From Linanthus parryae (taxonomy: Eukaryota; Streptophyta; Magnoliopsida; Ericales; Polemoniaceae): a DNA stretch of 64,000 bases. The position numbers and the translations under genes were made by a program. The notes beneath the pieces were generated by a model that worked only from the letters and a program-made list of their open reading frames with translations, was not told the DNA's origin and ran no database searches. The stretch is taken from contig JALGPY010000002.1 in the NCBI GenBank assembly GCA_023055425.1, forward strand, positions 47,949,321 to 48,013,320, read 5' to 3'. The first letter of the stretch is position 1, and every line of letters starts with the position of its first letter. This document shows, one piece after another, positions 24,847 to 35,324 of this stretch.

Positions 24847-26356
24847 ACTGTTTATGAAGAAGTCAAACACTTATAACTGGACAGAGCAAATGACACGTGT
24901 ATCATTGTTCTGCTCTTCATTTCATCTGTAAAGAAGAAGAAATTAAAATGTCGTGTATATCCAATCAATGAAGATTTATAAACTTATCTTACTTTTCTAT
25001 GTATGCACAATTTTTCTCTAATTGGAATCAAGAATTCTAGTGGAGAAACTAAAGCAGGTAACAAGGAAACAAAATAATCGAGAAATATTCAGTTTGGCTG
25101 GTTATGAACAAATTATCACTTGATTCTGCTCACGGTTAATTTTCTTTCACAAAAATTCATGGTTTAAAGAACATAAATTGTACGTAGATGATTGAATAAT
25201 ACTTCTATTTAGATTGTGGATATGCTTACTCATACCGTTGGAGTTAATAGCTTGAAAATGCATCACAGACATTTCCTGGAAAATGCAGAAGTTTTAATTA
25301 AGAGAATGCGAAAAAAAAATGTGTTCATAAAAATCAAAATAATTGGAATATAAAACTATATTTTGTAATTATTTCTAACACGTTGAGACCCTTTCGCGTA
25401 AAGCGGTGATTCTCACAATCACCACTTATGTGTTAATTCTGGACATACGACAAGTTTCTCAAATAAAAGGGGGGAAGTACGACAAGTGTTTGAATAAAAG
25501 AGTTAACATTTAATTATTTCCTTTAGTTCACTTATCATGAACATATGAAACTAGTATGCAATATTATTGCAATAAATAGCTCCATAAGATACATCCTTTC
25601 GGTAGAAAATAGAAACTATTTAATGGTACATGTATATATATTTTCCGAAATTGAACTAGACATATTAATTTAGCTCTGGCACCTACCACCTACAAATATT
25701 ATTTCTTTGATTTTGGTAGTATATAAACATGTGTTGGTCAGCCTAACACAAAACATTTCCAACACTATCTACATTTGAGAGGCATTTTCCTGGCTCCGGG
25801 CAATGTAAGCTACTCTCTACCAAGTTTTCTATTCCAATTATTTTCATTGTATAAACACAAGGTTTTTTGCATTCTCTAATTAAAACTTTTGCATTTTTCT
25901 GGAAATGTCTGTGATGCAGCTTCAAGCTAAGAATGAACTCAAACGGTATGAGTAAGCATATTCACAATTCAATGAAAGCATTAGACAATCACATGCTTAC
26001 GATTTATGTCCTTTGGACCCTGAACTTTAGTGAAAGAGAATCTAACATGACCAATGGAGTGATAATTTGTTCATAACAAACCAAATTGAAGATTTCTCCG
26101 TCATTTTATTTCCTGTTACATGTTTTAGTTTCTCCACTGGAGTTCTTGGTTGCAATTTGAGAAAAACAATATTGGACACATATAGAAAAGTACGAAAAGA
26201 AATCATAAATTTTCATTTGATTTGATATATACGATATTTTAATTTTTCGTTTTTATAGGTGAAATGAAAAGCACAATGATATTAAACTAAAGAATGGATA
26301 CACATGTCGTTTGCAGTATCCAGTTATTATAAGTGTTTGTCTTCTTCATAGACAGT
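24847..26356. repeat. Long imperfect inverted repeat (arms about 515 and 535 bp, loop about 460 bp)
   Basis: The left arm (24847-25360) is the reverse complement of the right arm (25820-26356). Matched phrases include GAATTCTAGTGGAGAAAC with GTTTCTCCACTGGAGTTC and GACATTTCCTGGAAAATGCA with TGCATTTTTCTGGAAATGTC. The right arm contains the third exon-like block. Y2 has only the right arm (48368-48960), because its left side is replaced by a Copia insertion. A transcript across this would fold into a long hairpin. Confidence 0.8.
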
Positions 26357-26707
26357 CTTTTTTCAGATTCTTTTTAGATGTTCCATATGAACATGTACGT
26401 TGTAATAATTCATATATTTTTTCATTATTATTTTTTTTATATGAGATTTCTATAAGTTCTGCCAGGAACTTATATTTTCAAGAAAAACGCCAGGATTGTT
26501 TTCGTTGAGAGCAAAAATAATGTTCCAATATTACAAATTTTGTGTAATTTTTATTCTAATTTCCTTCTTACATAAATACACTCTCTTATTTCCTGGAAAA
26601 AAAAATGCGCACTCTTAAATCTTTAGCTTAATAAAATTAGCTTAATATAAAGGATATTCGTACAATTCTCAGGATGTAGCTAACATATATTCTTTTGTGT
26701 CCTGCAG

Positions 26708-27147
26708 GTAACATCAAACTCCATGTTTGTGGAAGCTATGGAGAGAACTCTCGCTCCGGAGGATTAGGAGGGATTTTCTTGAGTGGGAATGGAGAGTGGC
26801 GGCTTGGCTATCATGGACACCTCGAAAGCACATCGAGACTAGAAGCAGAAATGTGGGCCATCTATCGAGGGCTCACAATTTTGCACGAGAAAGGTTGGTT
26901 TGACATTGTAGTTGAATCAACCTTCCAAGAAGCCATTAATCTCGTCAACGCGGAGTTCATCATGCAAAGCATGTTGAGAGAGCTCGTGATGCAGATAAGG
27001 ATTCTCCTTCGAGGGAACAGGTGCACACTGCTCTACACCTCGAGAGAGGAGAATCCAATTGCCAATGCTCTCACGAAAATGGGAGCGGAAAATGGGGAGG
27101 CACTGGTCCTTTATCAGACCCACCCAGACCATCTTAGGATCAATTAG
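26708..27147 (+). CDS. RNase H-like (RVT_3) domain exon, catalytic residues substituted
   Basis: This is the only long open exon in Y1. The beta-strand 1 motif NIKLHVCGSYGEN has Cys for the usual Asp. It is followed by GGLGGIF, GYHGHLES, AEMWAIYRGLTIL, VVESTFQEAI and a terminal YTSREENPIANALTKMGA. The family is widespread in plant genomes, both as LINE RNase H and as solo genes. A TTG at 26695 would be the only in-frame upstream start-like codon, so a spliced upstream exon is more plausible. Y2 holds a broken paralogue at 49250-49687. Confidence 0.6.
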
Positions 27148-27516
27148 AAAAGACATGTAATTTCTGTAATTTATGTCTTTGAATTTTGTTACAGCGGTTA
27201 GGAAAACGTGAAAATGTACTCTCTTAATAATTTCAAATACTAAATAATATCTTGCATATTTTTATTTCAGGTTCACAAAGATTATTTTAGTTATTCTTGA
27301 TATCAACTAGTCTTTAGCTTGCTTGTCTCCAGATCATATCAAGTCATTTCTCTCAACACCTAATTGTGCATCTAAATTATCTTGCACTTCACACGTTTCT
27401 GATCTTTCTAGAAATTTTTTGTATCTTCACATCATGTTAGATTCATTTTTTATGCCAAATCATTCTGTAATCGGGACCTAATGACTGATTAGAATTTATA
27501 AGGGTTTGAGTATAAC

Positions 27517-28034
27517 ATGCGACGACCTGTCACACGTTTATAATAAAAATGATCGATTAACATAAACAAACAAATTATTATCACTAGTCTGGCAATTCTA
27601 GACATCCAAAACTCAACCAGCATGACACACAGTCCTTAGTCCTTTGAAACAACATTTTTAATCAAATTTCTGAAAAATTAGTACATGACTGAATTACTAA
27701 AAAGTTACACGAGCTCGTCAAAAATGGCATTTTCATTAAACATCCCAACTAAACAATAAATTACAGTTTTCACTAAAGACAACATATTTAACTAAAAATA
27801 CAATTTTTAGCTACAACACCGCGATCCAGTCGCGCTCTAGCTCAACCTGTAAAATAGAGGGGTGAGTTAAACAGCCCAGTAGGTACCGCCTTACCACAGG
27901 CCTGGAAATCTAAAATCTACTTAACATAACAACCAATTATCACACACAACATGTGTCGCCAAATATACAATCCGCGTGATTTATCGATCACCAGACAATC
28001 AACAGATAGCTATAAAGCTACAAATAGTAAATCA
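27517..28034. mobile_element. Partial Ty3/gypsy-type LTR (Y1)
   Basis: Begins with a variant of TGTGACGACCCGTCAC, a terminus style common in plant gypsy LTRs, and continues with the phrase ACCGCGATCCAGTCGCGCTC and a GAGGGGTGAGTTAAACAGCC block. It aligns with Y2 50081-52080, where a CACTA element interrupts it. It is cut at 28034 by the Copia relic. No internal gypsy sequence is present. Confidence 0.5.
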
Positions 28035-28174
28035 GGCACCTCTATCTGGTCAAATGATGACATCCCCGCGTTGTACTAATAGTCATCCCATGAGGACAAA
28101 TAGTAAATTAGGCGTTTCTAAAAATAAATAACCTTTTACTGGTTTTTCTCACATTGGTTTTTCTACTATTTCTT

Positions 28175-28204
28175 TTTCTTCTTCTTCTTCTTCTTCTTCT
28201 TCTT

Positions 28205-28235
<31 letters not shown>

Positions 28236-28253
28236 TTATTATTATTATTATTA
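28175..28253. repeat. (TTC)n then (TTA)n microsatellite
   Basis: About 19 TTC units followed by about 7 TTA-type units inside Copia E1. The homologous site in E3 (54361-54395) has a shorter TTC run, so this is a local expansion of a serine-codon-like stretch. Translations of it on either strand are artefacts. Confidence 0.9.
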
Positions 28254-29435
28254 TGGTCCTTCTTCCTTTAGTGGGGATTTTAAATATTCTCAGTGGTGTC
28301 AAGACATGGCAGATGCATTAGCCTCCAAAAACAAAACACATAGATTTTAGTTCCTTGTCCTCCCCATGCCAATGCCATTGGCAATAAATGGGTTTTTAGG
28401 ACTAAGTATAACCCTAATCGGTCTGTTCTAGTTTTAAAGCTCGTTTATTAGCTAATGGGTGTAATCAAACCTCTAATTGCGATTATGCTGAAACATTTAG
28501 CCATGTGGCTAAACATGCAATTGTACGCTGCATTATTGCCTTAGCGACTTCATTTTCTTGGCCATTACAACAACTTGATGTCAAGAAAGCATTTTTTTAT
28601 AGATTTTTGCAAGAAGATATATTCATGAAATAACCTCAAGGGTTTGAAAACCCACAATATCTCAATCATGTGTTTTTCCTCAAAAAAGGTAACATATACG
28701 GCCTCAAACAAGCGCTTGAGACATTATTTGAACGTTTTACCACGTACGTATTATCTTTAGGTTTAAACCTTCTACTGCTGATTCCTCTCTATTGATTCAT
28801 CATTCCTTTACCAAAATCACTGCTATATTGCTATACGTAGATGATATCATTCTCACTTGGAATGATACCAACTTTATTTCTGACCTTGTGTTCAAGCTTA
28901 ATTTTGAGTTTGAAATGACCAATTTAGGTCCTCTTACTTATTTTTTCGGCCTACAAGTTCGTATGACCGCTGCTTGTATCTTTATTCTGCAATGAAAATA
29001 TATTAATGACGTTTTACAACGGTTCAACATGGTCAATTGTAAACCTTATTTCACCCCCTTGGCTCTTGGGGTTAAATACAATCTTTTCTACAATAAACCT
29101 CTACACGATCCTTCCATTTTTTTCAATTACTTGGTTCTCTTCAATACATAATATTTACCAGACCTGTAATTTCCTTTTCTGTCAACCGCCTTCGCCAATT
29201 CATGCATTCTCCAGGTGAAAGTCATTTAAGTGGTGTCAATCGTATTTCACAGTTTCTTCTAGAAACAAAACGAAATGGAGTATTGTACTTAAAATGTCAT
29301 CTTCTTCTTCGTGTTTTTACTTACGCTAATTGTTCTAGTAATTCATCGGATAGGAAAAGTACCACATGCCTAGTTGTATTCTATGGCCTAAATCCAAATC
29401 ATTGGGCCTCCAAGAAACTTGCCATGGTGGCCGAT

Positions 29436-29957
29436 TGATGCAGGAAGAATTTCGAAAGATTATCCGACTGCTTCAGAAAAGTCATTTCGGTCAAAACGCA
29501 GAATCAGGGGCAGAATTGAAAGATGTCTGATTCGGTCAAAATCATACATTATTTTGAGTGGAAACGAAGTTCCAGAACGAACCCGTGAATTATCACGGGC
29601 ACCACAATGATTTTGTCAAATTCGGCCATTTAGGGGTCCAAATCAGCATTTTTTCATTTTTGGTAATATTTATTTCGCTAATTAGGAGGTCAAATTAAAC
29701 CCGATTTGGGTGAATCTTTTTTTCCGAGTCTTTATTTTGTTTAGGACTTTAATTTATGATTGTTTTTATTTGAGATTTTTGCTATTTTAGGCACACAAAA
29801 AAAATTTAGCTATTTATACCCGGCTTGTGGGTAAATTTCAGTAGACTTTGATTATTGAAATTATTCAAAACTCTAGAGAACTTCGTGCCCTAGTTCTTTT
29901 CCTTTTCATTTGTTGATCCCGCTGTGATCCCTCGCTTGGTTGTTTAACCCGGAGTCA
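29436..29957. mobile_element. Solo LTR (522 bp) inside Copia E1
   Basis: Begins TGATGCAGGAAG and ends CCGGAGTCA, flanked by a perfect 5-bp duplication CCGAT (29431-29435 and 29958-29962). E2 and E3 give the uninterrupted RNase H reading across this site. TG...CA ends plus a 5-bp duplication identify an LTR left by intra-element recombination. Superfamily not determined. Confidence 0.88.
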
Positions 29958-30316
29958 CCGATCCTCTACCGAAGCAGAGTATCGTGCCTTAGCCACTGCA
30001 GCAGCTGATGTCTCCTTGTTAAAAACTTTGTTTCATGAATTAAAATTTAAAATTTCATACCCTCCTATTATTTGGACAAATAATCTTTTGGCTAATACGT
30101 TAACTTCTAATCCCCTCTTCCACACACATACAAAACATATCGAAATCCATTATAATTACAGGCGTGAAAATATTTTAAATAAGGAACTTATTGTTGATTT
30201 TATTTCAAGTGCATATTAGGTTGCTGGTGTCTTCACAAAAGCTCTCAGTCATCTTAATTTGAAGATTTCAAGCATATACTCATGGTTTAGATCCCGCCGT
30301 GAGTTTACAGGAGGAT

Positions 30317-30835
30317 GATAAGCTAACTAAATACTGGGTTTATCCAAGGCCCGATCCTCGATGAAGCCCGTCTATTTATCAATCCCAATACCCAATTCAT
30401 CATATTATGTATCAAACCCTCTTATATTAGGGAATCTTTTCATCTTACTGTAATCATATCTGGTTGAGTACAGCTGCAATACAGCCTCTCCATTGTGACC
30501 GTTGAATTATTTTCTCTCTTTGTGATTCTCTGTATTTAGCCTTCTTTTTCCAAACGTTCAGTAATCAATACAATCAATTCTCTTTCTCTTTCTTTGGGTT
30601 ATGTTCTCTGTATTTCACTACCTTCAATTGCAGAAATCCTAAACAGGCTCTTAACCCCTATTCTGCATGCATCACCAGTTTTCGATAAAGAACTGTCACA
30701 GTTTTGACCCTTGAATATACCCGGAGGAGGAGGAAACTACCAGTCTTCTCCAATGACTATCTCCTGCGACGGTACTTGCCTTTCCTCAGCACCGGCTAAA
30801 GATCTAACCAAAGGTAAGTATTCTACTCCTTTGTT
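30317..30835 (+). repeat. E1 3' LTR-like region and downstream tail
   Basis: After the polypurine tract the sequence GATAAGCTAACTAAATACTG starts an LTR-like stretch. It contains TGTATTTAGCC and CATGCATCACCAG phrases and runs to about GAACTGTCACAG (30700). A tail with CGGAGGAGGAGGAAACTA and a GTAAGTATTCTACTCC donor-like site follows. The same LTR plus tail follows E2 (35325-35700) and E3 (55838-56460). E2 internal sequence begins immediately after at 30836. Confidence 0.6.
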
Positions 30836-31015
30836 CATGAATATCTCTTTCCTTACTCCAAATATGATGCTAATTCTACTACTTCTAATGTTAATCCCTC
30901 AACTAATTTTGATGAATTTTTTTCAGGCACAAGTGTCCATTCCCCTCTACAGCTGTCCCCCAACAACAAGTGTATGTCACAGACACCATATCCGAGGACT
31001 CTGGAGAGTTGCAGC

Positions 31016-31487
31016 TTTTGTAAAAGAACTCCTGTTTCAGAGCTCTGTTACTAGTTTGTTATAACCTGTGGGTATTCGAGCAAGAACGACGAAAGCAAAA
31101 CAAGAACGAGACATATATTTAACGTGGTTCACTAACGAATTCATAACGAACCTGCTAGCTAATCCACGTCCAGAACCAGATATTTTATTGAGAAGAGAAC
31201 CCGATTACAATACACGCTGCCGTGGCCACAACGACCACGGCGGCTACCCGAAACACCCACCCGCACACACACTCCACCAAAGCTCTAAGAGCTCTCAACA
31301 ATCTGCCCGTGTGTGTTGCTATGTATGGCACTAAGCATAGCCTTTTATAGCCATGTGCATGGCATTACTTGGGCACAAAACAATTGCACCTCCTCAAACC
31401 AAGTTGGAAACAACTTTGTTTCCATAACTGACTCTCCATAATAAACGTTTGACTTTGCCTTGATTGAATTCAAGTCATAATCCAACA
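31016..31487 (-). repeat. 3' LTR (in element orientation) of the non-autonomous element
   Basis: 472 bp, directly repeated at 32605-33076. The inward flank is ATCTCCACCTT, the complement of the polypurine tract. The outermost bases TTTTG have mutated from TGTTG in the partner. Confidence 0.9.
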
Positions 31488-31639
31488 AATCTCCACCTTG
31501 ACTTGAATCAACTCAGCAACCTGAAACCTGAACCTGATCCTTCTCTTCTCAAACCCGAACCGTATGCGTCTCCCAGAACCTGAAACGAGCACGCCTCCTC
31601 AATCAGATTTTTCGCAGCTGTATGCGAAACCCGAATCGC

Positions 31640-32300
31640 CAAATCGTTGCTCCAACTACCATGCCTTCCTGCAACGAATGCGCCCGATGTGGTTGCACTT
31701 CCGGAAACAGAAATAAGTGCTCCACCCAGAACCAGACTCGAATGTATTCACTGAGACAGGACCGAATACATTCCAGATGCATCCAATTGCGCCAGACAGA
31801 TGCACCATGACAGAATGCCCAGATGTCATCCAGACCAGATGCACCGATGACGAGTGCCCAAATTGTCATGCCCGATGCGCCCCGTATGCCTCAGATGCGC
31901 CAGATGCTCGCCAGAAACAGATCGCGCCAGATGCGAGCTCAGTGCGTGTCATGGTACACACTGCAAAACCAGATGCACGCCAGAACAAACTCATGCATAA
32001 TGCGCGCCAGAACCAGAATCAGATGCGCGTGATAGAAATCTCACGCGCCAGATGCTCCATGTCGCTGCTCCAACTCCAACGAGTTCCTGCAACGCATGAG
32101 CCAGAACCAGATTCAATTCACACGCCAGATGCTCCACGCCGGGAGCCGGATTGCTCCTGAACGTCAATCGCCATAGCGCCATATGCCCGTGAACCGCCAG
32201 ATTCCCGCCAGTACCGAATACGTGCTGGATTTGCCAGATCCCTTGCACGCCTAATCAGATGCACGCCAGATTGCTCCGACAGGAGCCCAGATAGCCCCCT
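31640..32300. repeat. Degenerate CAGATGC minisatellite in the element interior
   Basis: Dozens of CAGATGC, GCGCCAGA and CCAGAACCAGA words at irregular spacing, rich in G and C. A 147-codon frame across 31717-32160 is a by-product: it is full of Pro, Asp and Cys from the repeat and matches no family that I know. Confidence 0.7.
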
Positions 32301-32503
32301 CCACAGCGCTTCAGATGGTGGGTGTACTTGCTTCTCTCTCACGAACAGATCGATCTTGATCGCCAAACCAGACATCGTTCTTGGCAGAATCTCAAAACCC
32401 AACTCCCGATAGCCTGCTCCACCTGAATCGCAAAACCCTAGCTTTGAGTAACACCAAAACGTGAAACCCTAGCTCTAGGCTCCACCCGGATCTTGGAACC
32501 CCG

Positions 32504-32604
32504 GCTCTGATACCAGTTTGTTAAAACTGGTAATCCCCCTTGACCTGGCTCTGATACCATTTTGTTAAAACTGGTGATCCCCTGACCTGGCTCTGATACC
32601 AGTT
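32504..32604 (-). repeat. Triplicated primer-binding-site region
   Basis: The complement of TGGTATCAGAGC occurs at 32504-32515, 32548-32559 and 32590-32601. The units are about 42-44 bp and include AGTTTGTTAAAACTGGT and CTGACCTGG. Only the copy next to the LTR would be used for priming in the standard mechanism. Slippage during reverse transcription could create such a ladder. Confidence 0.85.
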
Positions 32605-33076
32605 TGTTGTAACAAAACTCCTGTTTCAGAGCTCTGTTACCAGTTTGTTATAACCTGTGGGTATTCGATCAAGAACGACGAAAGCAAAACAAGAACGAGA
32701 CAGATATTTAACGTGGTTCACTAACGAATTTGTAACGAACCCGCTAGCTAATCCACGACCAGAACCAGATATTTTATTGAGAAGAGAACCCGATTACAAT
32801 AGACGCCGCCGTGGCCACAACGACCACGGCGGCTACCCGAAACACCCACCCGCACACACACTCCACCAAAGCTCTAAGAGCTCTCAACAATCTGCCCGTG
32901 TGTGTTGCTCTGTATGGCACTAAGCATAGCCTTTTATAGCCATGTGCATGGCATTACTTGGGCACAAAACAATTGCACCTCCTCAAACCAAGTTGGAAAC
33001 AACTTTGTTTCCATAACTGACTTTCCATAATAAACGTTTGACTTTGCCTTGATTGAATTCAAGTCATAATCCAACA
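32605..33076 (-). repeat. 5' LTR (in element orientation) of the non-autonomous element
   Basis: 472 bp, adjacent inward to the primer-binding site. It starts TGTTGTAACAAAACTCC and ends ATAATCCAACA on the plus strand. Being younger than the Copia it entered, it is well preserved. Confidence 0.9.
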
Positions 33077-34415
33077 GCAGCCTATTGGATTTCATTCAGT
33101 TCTGGTCCAATGAAGACTTCTCCAAATCATACTCCTACCCATTCCATGAGGACACACAGCAAATCAGGCATTTGAAATTACATTTTACTGGTTTTGCTCA
33201 CACCGTCTTATCTACAATTTCTTCCTTTTTTTTTTCTTTTGATCCTTCTTCCTTTAAGTGATGCTTCTAAATATTCCCAGTGGTTCGAATCCATGGAAGA
33301 TGAATACAACTGCCTCCAAAAGAAAAATACATAGATTTCAGTTCCTTATCCTCCCCATGACAATGTCATTGGCAATAAATTGACATTTAGGACTAAGAAT
33401 ATAACCCCATTCGGTCATTTCTCGTTTTAAAGCTCGTTTAGTATCTAAGGGGTTTCATCAAATCTATGATTTCGATTATGTTGAAATGTTTAGCCCTGTC
33501 GCTAAACATGCTACAGTTCGCTGCATTATTGCCTTAGCACCTTCATTTTCTTGGCCATTGCAACATTTTGGTGTCAAGAACGCACTTTTACATGGAGTTT
33601 AGCAATAAACTGTTTTTATGAAATAACCCCAAGGGTTTGAAAACCCACAACATAGCAATCATGTGTGTTTACTCAAAAAATTCATATGCGGCCTCAAACA
33701 AGCGCCTGGAACATGAATTGAACTTCTCACCTTGTACGTATTGTCTTTTGATTTTAAATCTTCTATTATTGATTCATCTCTATTAATAATTTGTCATTCC
33801 TTTACCAAAATCACTTCTCTATTGCTATACGTAGATGATATCATTCTCACTTGGAATGACACCAACTTTATTTACGACCTTCTGATCAAACTTAATTTTG
33901 AGTTTGAAATGACCAATTTAGGTCATCTTACTTATTTTTTCGGCCTACAAATTCGTAGGTCACCTGCAGATATCTTTACTCACCAAGAAAAATTCGTTAA
34001 TAACATTTTACAACGGTCAACATGGTCAATTTATTCCACCCCTTGGCTGCTGGGGTTAAATGCGACCCTTTTGTACTGTAGACCTCTACATGATCCTTCC
34101 ATTTTTCGTCCATTTTTCGTCAATTACTTGGTTCTCTTCAATACTTAACATTTAGAAGACCTAATATAGCATTTTCTGTCAATCTCCTTTCCCGATTCAG
34201 GCATTCTCCAACTGAAAGTCACATAAGTGGTGTCAAGCTTATTTTACGATATCTTCAAGGCACAAAATTAAATGAAGTATTGTATTTAAAAGGTCATCTT
34301 CCTCATCATTTTTTATTGACGCTAATTGTGACCGTAATTCATCGGATAGGTTAAATACCACATGCCTAATATTCTTGGGCCTAAATCGAAATATTTCCTT
34401 AGCCATTGCAGCAGC

Positions 34416-35023
34416 TAGGGCTGTACATAAAACTGAATAAACCGGTCCAACCGACCGAACCAAACCGAAATGCTTAGGTTTGAATGGTTTTTTTGGATAA
34501 TCGGTTTATCTACGGTTCAATTTTTCACAAACTGGTCTATTTGGTTTGGTTTTTGGTTTGTAAAAGTATCATACCGCACCAAACCGAACCGAACCGATAT
34601 GTGCTTGACGTACTTTTACTACAATGTATATAGCATAAAGTATATTAAATAATCTTGAAAAAAAAAACACGATAGATAGATTCATTTAAAAATGATTATA
34701 TTAATCTTAATCTTCTCCATTTCTCTCACGTTTCATTATATTTTCTCTCAAATGGTAGTTGTGCATATTTTTTTAAGTCTATTTAATTTATTTTTCACTT
34801 AAAACTTGAAATTCGTTGACAAAGTAGTATCTCATATCCATTCGATAATTTTTACGCAAACCGACCGCACCAAACCGAACCAACCCGATGTCTTTCGGTT
34901 TGGTTTGGTTCGGTTCATCCTTTCAAATGGTTTGGTTTGGTTACAAAATTGGTAAATCGATATATTCGGTTCGGTTTATGGTTTTAGCAAAAACCGCACC
35001 AAACCGAACCGCGTACACCCCTA
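34416..35023. mobile_element. hAT-type MITE (608 bp)
   Basis: Termini TAGGGCTGTAC and GTACACCCCTA, flanked by a perfect 8-bp duplication GCAGCAGC (34408-34415 and 35024-35031). E1 and E3 show the unoccupied site in the Copia RNase H. Subterminal regions carry many AACCGAACC/GGTTTGGTT repeats in inverted orientation on the two sides. No transposase. An 8-bp duplication with this terminus is typical of hAT elements. Confidence 0.92.
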
Positions 35024-35324
35024 GCAGCAGCAGATCTGTTCTGGTTCAAAACTTTGTTTCATGACTTGAACTTTCAAATTTTGTACTCTCCTATTATTTA
35101 GACTAATAATCTTTCGATTATTGCTAAACTTCTAATCCTCTTTTCCACGCACGTACAAAACATCTCAAAATGGTTATCATTACGTGCATGAAATGGTTTT
35201 AAATAGGGAACTTATTGTTGATATTATGTCGATTGCACATCAGGTTATTGATGTCTTCACGAAAGCTTTTAGTCGTCTTAATTTGAAGATTTCAAGCATA
35301 AACTCATGGTTCAGATCCCACCAT

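Larger units (their letters stand above)
22530..27147 (+). pseudogene. Spliced-looking locus ending in an RNase H-like exon (Y1)
   Basis: Four exon-like blocks follow the promoter-like cluster: about 22530-22815 (donor GGTAAG), 23568-23634 (acceptor GCCAG, donor TGTAAGT), 25920-25951 (acceptor TGCAG, donor GTAAGC) and 26708-27147 (acceptor CCTGCAG, stop TAG). The last is open for about 147 codons. It resembles the RVT_3-type RNase H domain of plant LINE-derived genes (SGGLGGIFLSGNGEW, RLEAEMWAIYRGL, REENPIANAL). The first catalytic Asp position reads HVCGS, the third reads VEST and the fourth reads IANAL. Only the Glu in RLEAEMW remains, so no nuclease activity is expected. Upstream blocks have no clear continuous frame. 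The locus could be a transcribed relic, or a gene with a structural RNase H fold. The exon is confident; the gene model is not. Confidence 0.5.
21413..28034. repeat. Y1, first copy of the large Y repeat
   Basis: Aligns with Y2 (43637-52590) from CTCAGTTTTCTTCTTGAA onward through the promoter-like region, three exon-like blocks, the RNase H-like exon and the start of an LTR. Y1 lacks five insertions present in Y2 and so shows their empty sites. It carries the left arm of an inverted repeat that Y2 lost. Intron-like parts (22816-23567, 23635-25919, 25952-26707) and 27148-27516 are AT-rich noncoding sequence. Confidence 0.85.
28035..30316 (+). pseudogene. Copia pol relic E1 (reverse transcriptase and RNase H)
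   Basis: Starts with the integrase-RT linker, contains an expanded TTC/TTA microsatellite at 28175-28253, and continues into a reverse transcriptase relic. The catalytic box is LLYVDDIILTWND (28828-28866), followed by LGPLTYFFGLQV. The RNase H part has SSDRKSTTC, then SSTEAEYRALATAAAD, broken by a solo LTR at 29436-29957. It continues as KHIEIHYNYRREN and ends near the polypurine tract ACAGGAGG (30309). Many stops and frameshifts occur. The integrase half found in E3 is missing. Confidence 0.88.
31016..33076 (-). mobile_element. Non-autonomous LTR retrotransposon (TRIM/LARD-like), minus strand
   Basis: Two 472-bp LTRs (31016-31487 and 32605-33076) flank 1117 bp of internal sequence, with a perfect 5-bp duplication GCAGC (31011-31015, 33077-33081). 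E3 shows the empty site (GAGTTGCAGCCTG). On the minus strand the LTR reads TGTTGGATTATGAC...ACA. The primer-binding site TGGTATCAGAGC, complementary to initiator tRNA-Met, lies just inside the 5' LTR, and a purine tract (AAGGTGGAGATT) precedes the 3' LTR. By eye the LTRs differ at about 14 positions. The interior is full of CAGATGC/CCAGA repeats and encodes no recognisable gag or pol, so it must be mobilised in trans, probably by a Copia element. Confidence 0.92.
30836..35324 (+). pseudogene. Copia pol relic E2, interrupted by a non-autonomous LTR element and a hAT MITE
   Basis: Opens with the integrase-RT linker (matching E3 54001-54175), is split at 31016 by a 2.06-kb insertion, and resumes at 33077. 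The reverse transcriptase keeps LLYVDDIILTWND near 33821-33860 and LGHLTYFFGLQI. The RNase H is split again by a hAT MITE at 34416-35023 in the ATAAAAD-coding stretch. Stops and deletions are frequent, and the SSTEAEY motif is largely deleted. E1 lies directly upstream with its tail, so E1 and E2 probably arose by tandem duplication or unequal exchange. Confidence 0.85.

Noticed and set aside
25903..25955. MADS-box keratin-like exon (LQAKNELKRYE reading)
   Set aside because: A ten-residue resemblance in a 32-nt block, broken in the homologous copies, is not enough evidence.
28108..28302. Arginine-rich frame on the minus strand
   Set aside because: It is the complement of the TTC microsatellite in Copia E1.
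31717..32160. 147-codon frame in the non-autonomous LTR element as a possible gag-like protein
   Set aside because: Its residues follow the CAGATGC/CCAGA repeat, with no gag motif. It also lies on the strand opposite to the element's own orientation.
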